64,000 nt of DNA, taken from positions 173,965 to 237,964 of the forward strand of contig MU859094.1 in assembly GCA_033297205.1 (NCBI GenBank), given 5' to 3'. This DNA comes from Pseudoneurospora amorphoporcata (Eukaryota > Ascomycota > Sordariomycetes > Sordariales > Sordariaceae). A program made the position numbers and the translations under genes. Below are positions 55,201 through 64,000 of the stretch, piece after piece (the first letter of the stretch is position 1; the number at the start of each line of letters is the position of its first letter). Below the pieces are notes generated by a model. The model did no database searches. It was not told the DNA's origin and saw only the letters and a program-made list of their open reading frames with translations.

Positions 55201-56332
55201 AGTGCTGATTCTCGTGCTGATGTTGTTGGGTAGCACCTCCTCCTTGACCGACGTTTGAACCAGGAGCAGACGCCTGCTGGTTGGGCTGATTTTCATGGGT
55301 AGGAACAGGACCGCCAACGAAGTTCTGGTCACTCATGTTTTGTTGTTGTTGCCCGCCGTGAGCAGGTGCTGCTTGTTCAGGGGCTGCAGAGGCCGCGGGC
55401 TGGATCTGGTTAGCATTGGAACCGTCTGCTGCTGCTGCCTCCGGCCCCGGACCGCCCTGTTGATTGGCATCCCAATAACCCGAAATGCTTTCTGGTAGCC
55501 ATATACCTCCATGGAAATTGGACATGCTACGTACGTCTTGATTTTCAAGATCATGGTTCAAGATGATCTCAGGAATAGGGGCCCCGGAGTCGGCGGGCTG
55601 TATCTGGTGAGCATTGAAATCGTTCCCGCCTCCCACTTGGATATTCCCTTGGGGTTGCTGGTTTCCCTGATCTTGAAGAATATTCCCATGAAACGCCTCG
55701 AACTGAGCGTAATTAAAATTATTGACATGTATGTTTTGCTGTTCGTCATGTTGGCCATCGCCAGGAGCAGGTGCTTGTTCAGGGGCGTGATCATATAGCC
55801 CGTTTTCGCGCATGAACTCCAATATAGTCTCGTTGCTATTTGTTTCAGGGGCCGCCTCTGGATTGGGATTTTGAATCGATGAATCTATAAGACCTTCTTG
55901 TTGAGCAGGTTGTGGCAGACCACCAGCTTGGGGATTCCATTGTTGACTGTAAGCGTCAAAAGCTGGATCGATAGGGATCTCTTGTACACCACCCGCCTGC
56001 GGAGTGGCATCTTGAACAGATGGATTTGGGGGCTCTTGGCTATGAGCATGTTGTTGCCCAACAGCCTGGGAAGCTTCCCATAGACTGAATGGACTGAGAC
56101 GTAGGTAACGGGTGGGCTGCGGTACACCCCAAGCCTGTGAATTGTCATGTTGTCTTGGTGGGGTCTTGGGCCCATGAGAGAGCTGTTGCGGACCATTGCT
56201 GTTGCCATTGCCGTCGTCATTAGCGTTGGGGGTACCCTCATACTCTTCTGCTGCATTGAAGTCGTTCAACAGTAGCAAATCCGCCACCTCTTGATCTCCG
56301 AAAAGATCTTCCTCCTCATCTGCAGAGGCCAT
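52229..56332 (-). CDS. Q/N/G-rich protein with C-terminal zinc-finger-like module
   Basis: I do not recognise the gene. One exon, 1367 aa from the ATG at 56332, which has a strong CAACAATGGC context; an in-frame ATG at 56407 in weak context would add 25 residues. The start is acidic (MASADEEEDLFGDQEVADLL). Residues about 60-850 are extremely rich in Gln, Asn, Gly and Pro and contain imperfect repeats (YDLLNL/MDLLNL phrases; SRVHTPQGGAGGYMAPGNQQ and related units). Residues about 880-1170 are ordinary globular sequence: RWVAPGSGNEVVKIRASKFR, YYYRAHTQAWGTEYDEEGRP, LTLWIQNLPLLVSDRYAQA. These are followed by C-x4-C (KCRYNECP), ITKGFHRIAFDE and, about 35 residues on, H-x2-C (MHLWCFE). That order resembles a PARP-type zinc finger. 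A basic region (RAKNRAKRT) and a Ser/Thr-rich tail with KKSRTSTSTG follow. A nuclear location is plausible; function is unknown. Confidence 0.85.
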   Translation of the reverse strand: MASADEEEDLFGDQEVADLLLLNDFNAAEEYEGTPNANDDGNGNSNGPQQLSHGPKTPPRQHDNSQAWGVPQPTRYLRLSPFSLWEASQAVGQQHAHSQEPPNPSVQDATPQAGGVQEIPIDPAFDAYSQQWNPQAGGLPQPAQQEGLIDSSIQNPNPEAAPETNSNETILEFMRENGLYDHAPEQAPAPGDGQHDEQQNIHVNNFNYAQFEAFHGNILQDQGNQQPQGNIQVGGGNDFNAHQIQPADSGAPIPEIILNHDLENQDVRSMSNFHGGIWLPESISGYWDANQQGGPGPEAAAADGSNANQIQPAASAAPEQAAPAHGGQQQQNMSDQNFVGGPVPTHENQPNQQASAPGSNVGQGGGATQQHQHENQHFTRSQAPQGGIGGHFQPENQQLNQNNRTENGQGGATQQHQPQFQQYTGQQAVPEIILLPASLPQVQHFAQPQAAPGATQQPHRENQQYAQPQAAPAGVGAYRYPDPERQQVNQFNNEYQQFGGVQTGQGQRGTDGQFNNRGQQQVNSGAQQFNNGQYGQAEAAYDLLNLGGGHAGQFHNQFHQLNNGQNGQGGTGGVNNTGYQQVGGGQFNNAGQQFNNVPNDQEVAMDLLNLHNGHQQLGGVQTGYVTGGGQFNHGSQHPSRVHTPQGGAGGYMAPGNQQPGQFNGMQHGQGGIGRQSNNGSQQASRAPTPQGGVSGYLAPVNQQLNQINGRQHGHGGASGYLDPGFQQYNSPQPLQGGGSGHLSPIAEDQPAGWPNVAGGNNQHLYPGNQQAASSQYGAGGVVQPAPGYQQFPGSQFGVGGQPHPGVQPQPGHGSASPHAVQNNNGGTPDANHPPAIGSAPPELHPPPVVTPPVFPPNTLHPERWVAPGSGNEVVKIRASKFRNQSGGIHPHHVYYYRAHTQAWGTEYDEEGRPKGPAKLFSYANSQPLARAELVHSKQYTASQLSVFFRGEGHPNRPNRHLTLWIQNLPLLVSDRYAQANASKCRYNECPVAKGTITKGFHRIAFDENSHHTGDYYDPYNNAGYMHLWCFEKAFDAGYLVWDVQERPGLYNFRIEADVRHHRFEEKNAASLNRDHNLHDTYRQWKNEQWDRYVRLRHQEANTGQRYNPFQTVVPDIPHDNCLWRRLTDNHVAEEVPARAKNRAKRTAAGNTIDNHRGDLVMYTRLDNERKGRNGTPAPGGGSQQGTPAPLTSSANKRKRNSAGEEDEEYQEGTPTPGSKKSRTSTSTGTTSQTPNRSGNMGPPPLPSSSQRRTRRSSLALAHDLGEQLGNASGSPLTRSRATFLGQQLNQLPEHLQEDVISHAPQSVQVAITPLFLQNWRPENWGEVLRDRVSRMTPYHQGLLMQFAEKTERKGQLEGGKRRWRSDP

Positions 56333-58058
56333 TGTTGGTTGTTGGTTATGTGCTGCGAGATTAATTAAAGTATCCGGTGAACAGTTGCACTGAAATTGAC
56401 AAGACATAAAGAGGGATCTCGGACAGGCAGGTTATTATATGGACACAGAGGATGCAGGAGAATCACAAGCAGCATTGCTGGAGTTGAGGACAAAGAAGGG
56501 GTATATTTTTGGGTGTGTAACGAGGTCCATAACAATGGGCAAAGAAAGTCCAGTCCGAGTAAACAATGGTCTTGACAATGGAATTGGCGACCATGTCCGA
56601 GACAATGGGAGTGCCGGCATTGTAACAGCGACTCCCGACTGTCACGCACAAGACGGACGACAAGGCCACATTGCGAGGACCAGCGGCGTCGGGCAAGTAA
56701 GTGGTGGCCATGATGATCTTTTGAAGGACGTTAGCTATATGCCTTCAGACACGAAGGAGCAGCGGTGATAAAGTGGAACGGGAATGGAAGATGGGAATCA
56801 GTAAACTAAGCAGTTTCTCAACACTATTTTTTTCAGAACAGGTCTGTGAATTTTGCGTATAGTTTCATCATATGAGGGCGAGCGGTATGGACGCCACTGG
56901 TGAAGTAGGTGAATTGAAACATGTGTTGTTAACTTACCACTTGCGATGATGCCAGCGCGCGCATAGTATCGATCAATCATTGTGGCTGGCACACAATGTT
57001 GACGGCGCCAACGAGGCTGGCCGTGTTTAAAGATCGAGGAAAAGGAAAAGAAGTTTCGGGCGGCAGAAATTTGCAGGCTTTTTGTTCCTCCAATTCTGTG
57101 GTGGGGAAGTTTCGGCTGAACTCCGCTTTATCGGCCAGTTAGGCTGGCTTGGCAAAGGGAAGGGTTCAACTTGCAAGTTCCGTAATGGAAGTGGGCACCC
57201 ATCAGATGATTGGGACCCGTGGGACCCTACCCGACCCACCTTTACCTGTCACGGTCTCTTACCATAGCAGATCCGAGTTCACGACCCCCAAGAAACATGC
57301 TCAAACAGAAGTCGAATCAAGGCTCTTTCATATATCAGGCTCAGTATCGACCTTGCTGTTTAGTATATGTACACTACATTACCTATGTATTCGTAAACCA
57401 AAGTACCGAAATCGGCTACCTGTACGGCCACACTACGTATAGCTACCTATGTACCTACCTACTAGGTAAGGTACCGTCGTCCCGTCAGCTGGGCAACTGT
57501 TAATGTCACAGAGCGACAGGGTCCCTACGTCACGAGGAACTGGAACTCGAGGTTCCCCAGACCAGACCTTCCAGTTTAATCCACCGGGATCCGGGGCTGT
57601 CACCTAACAGTCAACTTCCATTCGGCACTGTCCACCCGCCAATTCCAGGGCACTCTGAATTCCATCTTGAAGCACAGGGGCAATTGGCATCGTCTGACAT
57701 TCTTCAATCTGATTCAAGTTCCCCCCTCTGGTGGTTCGGTCGAAAACAACGCGACAGGACCTTGGACTTGGCTTGCGACTTTGGATATCCCGGACCAACA
57801 CCCACTCACTATAGACCTAGAATAGTTGTCTAGTTCTCGCTTCTGGTTCCGACCTCTCCGTGTCGCCGGCAAACGTCCCTCCACCGGTCAATCGCATTCG
57901 CTCGCTCGCTATATTGCTATTCGAAACACCAGCCACTCGTTTGCCCAGTCGAGCGCCCTTGACCCCGCGCGACCGCCAACATACCTACCGTCGACTTGAT
58001 CCCACACCACCGAGCGCGCGTGATCGCAAGGAAGCCGTGAAATACACATTGGCCCAAC
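56333..58058. promoter_or_regulatory. Divergent region between Q-rich gene and DIP2-like gene
   Basis: About 1.7 kb between head-to-head genes. No coding frame is supported. Repeated TACCTACC and GTAC-type words occur around 57360-57475. The last 250 bases are C-rich leader ahead of the start CAACATGGCC. Promoter assignment rests on position. Confidence 0.45.
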
Positions 58059-61000
58059 ATGGCCGCGGTTAACCCCGACCTGCAGGCGAAGCTGGACGAG
58101 CTACAAAGGGAGCTGGAGGTGTGTTGATAAAAAGACACAAATACCTTAAGCCGTACAAGAATCGTACAAAAAGAAAAAGACGCTGACCAGCTGACTGTAG
58201 GAGGGTGATATCACAGAAAAAGGGTGCGCGCGACACTTTCCGTTTCCTGGCCACACATCAACCGGCTATCCGTCTTCTCGAGCTGACACCCTCTTCTCTC
58301 TCCAGATATCACAAGCGACGGGCACAACTGCTTGCTCAGCATGGCGTTCCTGCCCCCGCAGACTCCCAGCCAGCCGGCGCCCCAACCGGAGGAGGTCTTC
58401 GGCTCCATTCCCCCGACGACACATCCCATGCCTCCAACGACCGCCAGCGCGTAGTCTCGGGTGCCGCCTCGCTCAACTTCCCGCCCTCTCGAGACTCGGC
58501 CGCCTATTCCGAACATGGGGACTCCATGGCCTCTCCTGATCGCCGGGGATCTTTGGCCTTCTCCGACTACCGCCCTCTGTCCACCTACTCCTTCCAAGAG
58601 ACTCATCCGGCCGCTTTGCTCGCGCCTGGTGGCCCTATGGCTGATCATCGCCCGCCTATACGACCACACGACTCCCTCTTCCTCTTTCCCGCCCCCAACG
58701 ATGCCTCTACAAGGTCGGGCACCATGGTGTCAGGAGACTATGCATTCAACCCCGAACAGCACGGCGACTATGCCGAGCCGCCACCGCCCCAGCAGAACCC
58801 CTATGACGGCAGGACCAATACCTTGTTGAATTCACAGGCATACTTTTCCGATTTTGCCGGCCAGCAAGCCCACGAGCACCAACTCCAGGGTGATTATGGC
58901 GGCCCTCATAGATACTCCTCCAGCGATGCCTTTTCGCCCACCGCTGCTGTTGCGCCCCCTGTGCTCGCCGCAAACGATTTCCCCCCACCAGGAGCCATTC
59001 AGTTCCAAAAAGCCCTTGAGCCGCGCGAAGTCCCCTTTGCCATATACGACCCGCACGACCCCCGCAAGGAAATGTCCACCTTTGACAATATTGCTGTCGT
59101 CCTCCGCCATCGAGGTCGTAACCTTCCCAACCGGCGAGCGTACTGGGTCTTGGATTCCAAGGGCAAGGAGATTGCCTCCATCACTTGGGATAAGCTTGCC
59201 TCGAGGGCTGAGAAGGTGGCCCAAGTGATTCGTGATAAGAGCTCCCTTTACCGCGGCGATCGCGTTGCGCTTATTTACCGTGATACAGAAATCATTGACT
59301 TTGCCATTGCCCTCTTGGGCTGCTTCATTGCTGGCGTCGTTGCCGTACCCATCAACGAGCTCCAGGACTATCAAAAGTTGAACCTCATACTGACATCAAC
59401 ACAGGCGCATCTGGCCTTGACTACGGATAATAACCTCAAAGCGTTCCAGCGTGACATTACCACCCAAAAGCTCCATTGGCCAAAGGGCGTCGAGTGGTGG
59501 AAGACAAACGAATTTGGCAGTTATAACCAGAAGAAAAAGGACGAACTGCCCCCTTTATCTGTTCCAGATTTGGCCTACATCGAATTTTCCCGCGCCCCAA
59601 CCGGTGATCTTAGGGGTGTTGTGCTCAGCCACCGTACCATCATGCATCAGATGGCCTGCCTGAGCGCCATCGTCACCACCGTGCCCGGCTCCAAGCCTGT
59701 CGACACGTTTAGCACGACGTTGCGCGATACAAATGGCCATCTAGTGAGTCGCAGTTCTGCCAAAAGCGAAACATTGCTTTCATATTTGGATCCACGTCAA
59801 GGCGTTGGCATGATCTGGGGCGTCTTGTTTGCCGTGTATGGAGGGCACACCACCATTTGGCTCGAAAACAAGGCGGTCGAGGTACCCGGTCTTTACGCCT
59901 ACCTCATTACCAAATACAGCCCCACGCTGATGATTTCCGACTATCCTGGACTCAAACGAGCGGCCTATGACTACCAAGTCGACCCTATGGCAACGCGAAA
60001 CTATAAAAAGGGCATGGAGCCCAACTTTTCGTCTGTCAAGCTGTGTCTGATAGATACCTTGATTGTCGACGGCGAGTTCAATGAGCTTCTTGCCGACCGT
60101 TGGTTCAAGCCGTTGCGGAACCCTCGTGCGCGAGAAGTCGTTGCCCCAATGTTGTGCCTCCCGGAGCACGGAGGCATGATCATCAGTGTCCGGGACTGGG
60201 TGGGCGGCGAGGAGAATATGAAGTGCCCGCTCAAACTGGAAATTGAGTCGGATACCGAGTCAGAGGGCGAAAGGCCAAAGGACCCCGAAGAGGACAAGCC
60301 TACTACCTCCAATGGCTACGGAAGTCTTCTGGGCGGAACGACGGTAAACGCAGCAGCAGAACAACGCGCAAAGAACGAACTGAGTGAAGTGCTCCTCGAC
60401 AGAGAAGCGTTGAAAACCAATGAAGTGGTGGTTGTGGCAATGGGCGCAGATGTTAGCAAGAAGGCTAGCAGCGAGCCAGGAACGGTTCGTGTTGGCGCAT
60501 TTGGCTACCCTATTCCCGACGCGTCTCTCGCTATTGTCGACCCGGAGACTGGCCTCCTCGCTTCGCCGCATACCATAGGAGAGATCTGGGTTGATTCGCC
60601 TTCGCTATCTGGTGGGTTCTGGGCGCTGCCCAAGCACACCGAACAGATCTTCCATGCTCGGCCTTTCACGTTCGAACCTGGTTCCACCCTTCCAACACCG
60701 ACCGAGCTGGAGTACCTTCGAACCGGTCTGTTGGGCACCGTTATTGAAGGCAAGGTGTTCGTCCTGGGCCTGTACGAGGACCGTATCCGGCAAAAGGTGG
60801 AATGGGTTGAGCACGGCACCGAGGTGGCCGAGTACCGTTATTTCTTTGTGCAGCACATTGTGGTTAGCATCATGAAAAACGTACCCAAGATCTTTGATTG
60901 CTCGGCCTTTGACGTTTTTGTCAACGAGGAACATCTACCTGTTGTGGTACTTGAATCGCAAGCTGCCTCCACGGCTCCGGCTACCAGCGGAGGACCGCCT

Positions 61001-63909
61001 CGGCAGTTGGATACGGCTCTCCTGGACTCGCTGGCTGAAAGGTGCATGGATGTGCTGATGCAAGAACATCACCTTCGTGTATACTGTATCATGATCACCG
61101 CACCGAATGCTCTGCCACGAGTGATGAAGAATGGTCGCAAGGAAATTGGCAACATGCTCTGCAGGAGGGAGTTTGACCAGGGCAACCTTCCTTGTGTCCA
61201 TGTCAAGTTCGCCGTTGAGCATGCTGTGCTGAACTTGCCCATCGGTGTCGATCCCATTGGCGGCATCTGGTCTCCAGTGGCTTCGGAATCCAGACAAGAA
61301 ATTCTTGCCCCTGCCGATAAACAGTACTCGGGCATCGACCGGAGAGAGGTGGTTATCGACGATAGGACGTCGACCCCCCTCAACAACTTCTCCAGCATCA
61401 CGGATCTGATCCAATGGCGAGTGGCAAGGCAGCCTGAAGAACTGGCTTACTGCACCATTGATGGCCGTGGCAAGGAAGGCAAGGGCATCACCTGGAAGAA
61501 GTTCGACACAAAGGTAGCAGCAGTTGCCCAGTACCTGAGGAACAAGGTCAAGATCCGGGCTGGTGACCATATCGTCCTCATGTACACCCATTCCGAGGAG
61601 TTTGTCTTTGCTGTCCACGCCTGCATCAACCTTGGTGCCATTATTATTCCTGTTGCGCCCATGGACCAAAATCGACTCTCCGAGGATGTCCCTGCCTTCC
61701 TCCATCTGGTAGCCGACTATGCCGTCAAGGCTGTCTTGGTGAACCATGATGTAGACAACCTGCTCAAGGCCAAGCCCGTTGCTCAACACATCAAGCAGTC
61801 GGCTCAGTTCTTGAAGGTCCTGGTTCCCAACGTCTACAATACCAGCAAACCACCAAAGCAGAACAGTGGTCTACGCGATCTCGGCATCACAGTCGACCCC
61901 GCATGGGTCCAACCAGGCTACCCCGTAGTTATCTGGACATACTGGACACCCGATCAGCGACGCCTGGCAGTCCAGCTCAGCCACGATACCATCCTGGGTA
62001 TGTGCAAAGTACAGAAGGAGACATGCCAGATGTCCAGCTCTCGGCCTGTCCTAGGCTGCGTGCGTAGTACCACAGGCCTAGGTTTCATCCACACCTGTCT
62101 CATGGGCATCTACATCGGCACGCCCACCTACCTGCTCTCGCCCGTCGAGTTTGCCCAGAACCCCGTCTCGCTGTTCCTCATCCTCTCGCGCTACAAGATC
62201 AAAGACACGTACGCCACCCCCCAGATGCTCGACCACGCCATGAGCATGATTCCCGGCAAGGGCTTTACGCTGCACGAGCTCAAGAACATGATGATCTCGT
62301 GCGAAGCCCGCCCTCGCGTTGACCTCTTTACCAGGGTTCGTCTCCACTTTGATGCTACCGGCCTGGATCGCACTGCTATCAACACGGTCTACTCGCATGT
62401 TCTGAACCCCATGATCGCTTCCCGGTCGTACATGTGTGTCGAACCGATCGAGCTGCACTTGGACCCCAAGGCCCTGCGTCAAGGTCTCATTTATCCGACA
62501 GACCCGCTACGGGATCCCAAGGCTTTGGTTATCCAGGACAGCGGCATGGTGCCGGTGTCGACGCAGATCGCCATTGTCAACCCGGAGAGCAGGATGCTGT
62601 GCAGTGATGGCGAGTATGGTGAGATTTGGGTGGACTCGGAGGCTTGCGTCAAGTCGTTCTATGGCTCCAAGGACCAGTTCGATGTGGAGAGGTTCAACGG
62701 GCGGACGGTGGAAGACCCGAGCATTCGCTATGTGAGGACTGGTGATCTTGGGTTCTTGTATAACGTTAGCAAGCCCATTGGGCCTGGCGGTGCGTTGGTT
62801 GACATGCAGGTCTTGTTCGTTCTGGGAAGCATTGGCGAGACGTTTGAGATTAACGGGTTGAGTCACTTCCCGATGGACATTGAGGCTTCTGTTGAGAGGT
62901 GTCATAGGAATATTGTGCCGGGTGGTTGGTAAGTTTGCCCATGATTAACTCGAGCTTTCGTGGAGTCTGCTAACAGAATTCGATAGCGCCGTCTTCCAAG
63001 CAGGTGGACTGGTGGTGGTCCTGGTCGAAGTAGCCCGTAAAGCCTACCTTGCCTCTATCGTGCCAGTCATTGTCAACGCCATCCTCAATGAGCATCAAAT
63101 CATTGCCGACATCGTCGCCTTTGTCAACAAGGGTGACTTCCCGCGTTCACGTCTCGGCGAAAAGCAGCGCGGTAAGATCCTTGCTGGCTGGGTGAGTCGG
63201 AAGATGCGCACCATGGCGCAGTTCGCCATCAAGGACATGGACAGCGCCGCCGCCGCTGGTCTCCCAGGCACATCCGCCAGTGAGCAATCAATCGGCGGTC
63301 ACCAGGCCGGTAGTATGTCGGACATACCAGAGATTGCCCACCGCGCCAGCATGGCAAGCAGTCACCGCTCCGGTGGGCAACAGCAATCCCAGGGCGCCGG
63401 GTCCAGTAGCTTGCGGAACGTCGAGCCAGCGCCTCAGATCCCTGAGCAGAGGGAAGCCGAGCAACAAGCGCAAGTGCTCGAGGACATGGCCAGCCTTAGC
63501 ATCCAAGCCCAACAGCAGTTCCACAACCAACAACAACAACAACAGCAGCAGTTCCCAGTGGAGTTGCCCGCCGGTAACGATGGCAGCAGACGAGCATCGC
63601 TTGCCTTCTCCAACCGCAGCGGTCAGTATGGCGGCTATCAAGGCTATGGCGATCCGGAGCAAACACCCACGCGACAGCGCGTTAGCTCCATGTACTACCA
63701 GCAGCAACAACAACAACAACAACAAGCTGCGCCGCACGGTTACGAATTGCCGGATTTCGATCGCTTTGGTGAAAGCGAGCCAAGTGAGCTGCCAACTCCG
63801 GTTCACGATCAGGGATATCAACAAGCAGGCTACGGTAACCAGCAGGGCGGTTATTTCAATAACCAACAGTATCAAGGCTATCCGTCCCAGGTTCAACAAC
63901 AACAATACC

Positions 63910-64000
<91 letters not shown>
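58059..64000 (+). CDS. DIP2/CMR2-like protein with DMAP1-binding motif and two adenylate-forming domains (3' end outside window)
   Basis: Exons 58059-58118, 58201-58223, 58306-62928 and 62987 to beyond 64000, all in phase; at least 1900 aa. The N-terminus spells a DMAP1-binding domain across three exons (LQAKLDELQRELE, EGDITEKG, YHKRRAQLLAQHG). About 230 Ser/Pro-rich residues follow. Two AMP-binding-like domains lie near residues 280-880 and 1050-1590. The second keeps YGEIWVDSEACVKSFYGS and VRTGDLGFLY; the first has LRTGLLGTV at the same place. In both, the usual Gly/Ser-rich adenylation motif is replaced (YIEFSRAPTGDLRGVVLSH; VIWTYWTPDQRRLAVQLSH). This arrangement matches the eukaryotic DIP2 family, which includes yeast CMR2 and Cochliobolus CPS1. 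DIP2 proteins have been linked to diacylglycerol metabolism; the exact reaction here is uncertain. The C-terminal part beyond residue 1750 is Gln-rich and runs into the window edge. Confidence 0.93.
63909..64000 (+). repeat. CAA repeat (poly-Gln) at window end
   Basis: An almost pure CAA array of about 30 units within the last exon seen of the DIP2-like gene. It continues past the window. The leucine-rich minus-strand frame across it is only the repeat read backwards. Confidence 0.97.

Noticed and set aside
63288..63998. Minus-strand poly-leucine frame
   Set aside because: It is the reverse reading of the CAA repeat and Q-rich coding sequence of the DIP2-like gene.

Overview
This window reads as euchromatic nuclear DNA from a filamentous ascomycete, most likely a Neurospora-like Sordariomycete. 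The support is: short introns (about 55-130 nt) with GT(A/G)AGT- or GTATGT-type donors and CTAAC-like branch sites; C/G-biased third codon positions; a CAAAATG or CACAATGG context at many starts; abundant CT, TACC, CATA, CTG and CAA microsatellites; poly-Q proteins; and a protein set made of standard fungal orthologues. There is no bacterial or viral signature, no CRISPR array, no rRNA and no convincing tRNA. Coordinates 9517-9614 are an assembly gap inside a microsatellite.

Layout. 1-6.36 kb: no gene I can support. 6.36-7.89 kb (+): Stm1/HABP4-type ribosome-associated RGG protein in five exons. 10.42-12.33 kb (-): MFS transporter in two exons. 13.44-14.77 kb (+): sideroflexin FSF1 in four exons. 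14.8-23.4 kb: gene-poor, with one candidate two-exon membrane protein gene at 21.36-22.03 kb and a diverged tandem duplication near 15.8-16.06 kb. 23.44-25.97 kb (+): LAMMER dual-specificity kinase in six exons. 28.76-31.53 kb (+): large unrecognised charged protein. 31.96-35.24 kb (-): long-form tRNase Z. 36.48-38.76 kb (+): single-pass membrane protein with a Cys-containing ectodomain. 39.38-42.0 kb (+): DEAD-box helicase Drs1. 43.23-45.74 kb (+): App1-type phosphatidate phosphatase. 46.38-47.34 kb (+): flavin-reductase-like split-barrel protein. 47.78-50.36 kb (-): class II cyclic-nucleotide phosphodiesterase. 52.23-56.33 kb (-): very Q/N/G-rich protein with a C-terminal module that resembles a PARP-type zinc finger. 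58.06-64.0 kb (+, cut by the window end): DIP2/CMR2-like protein with a DMAP1-binding motif and two adenylate-forming-like domains.

The genes are unlinked housekeeping and signalling loci rather than an operon or a biosynthetic cluster. Two functional themes recur by chance or by loose neighbourhood: RNA and ribosome biology (Stm1, tRNase Z, Drs1) and signalling (LAMMER kinase, cAMP phosphodiesterase, the membrane sensor-like protein). The least conventional objects are the zinc-finger-like module in the Q-rich protein, the candidate small gene at 21.36 kb, the stop-free non-ATG frame upstream of App1, and a small set of inverted and direct short repeats near 3.3-3.6 kb. All exon boundaries were read by eye from splice signals and reading-frame continuity. 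No database search was possible.
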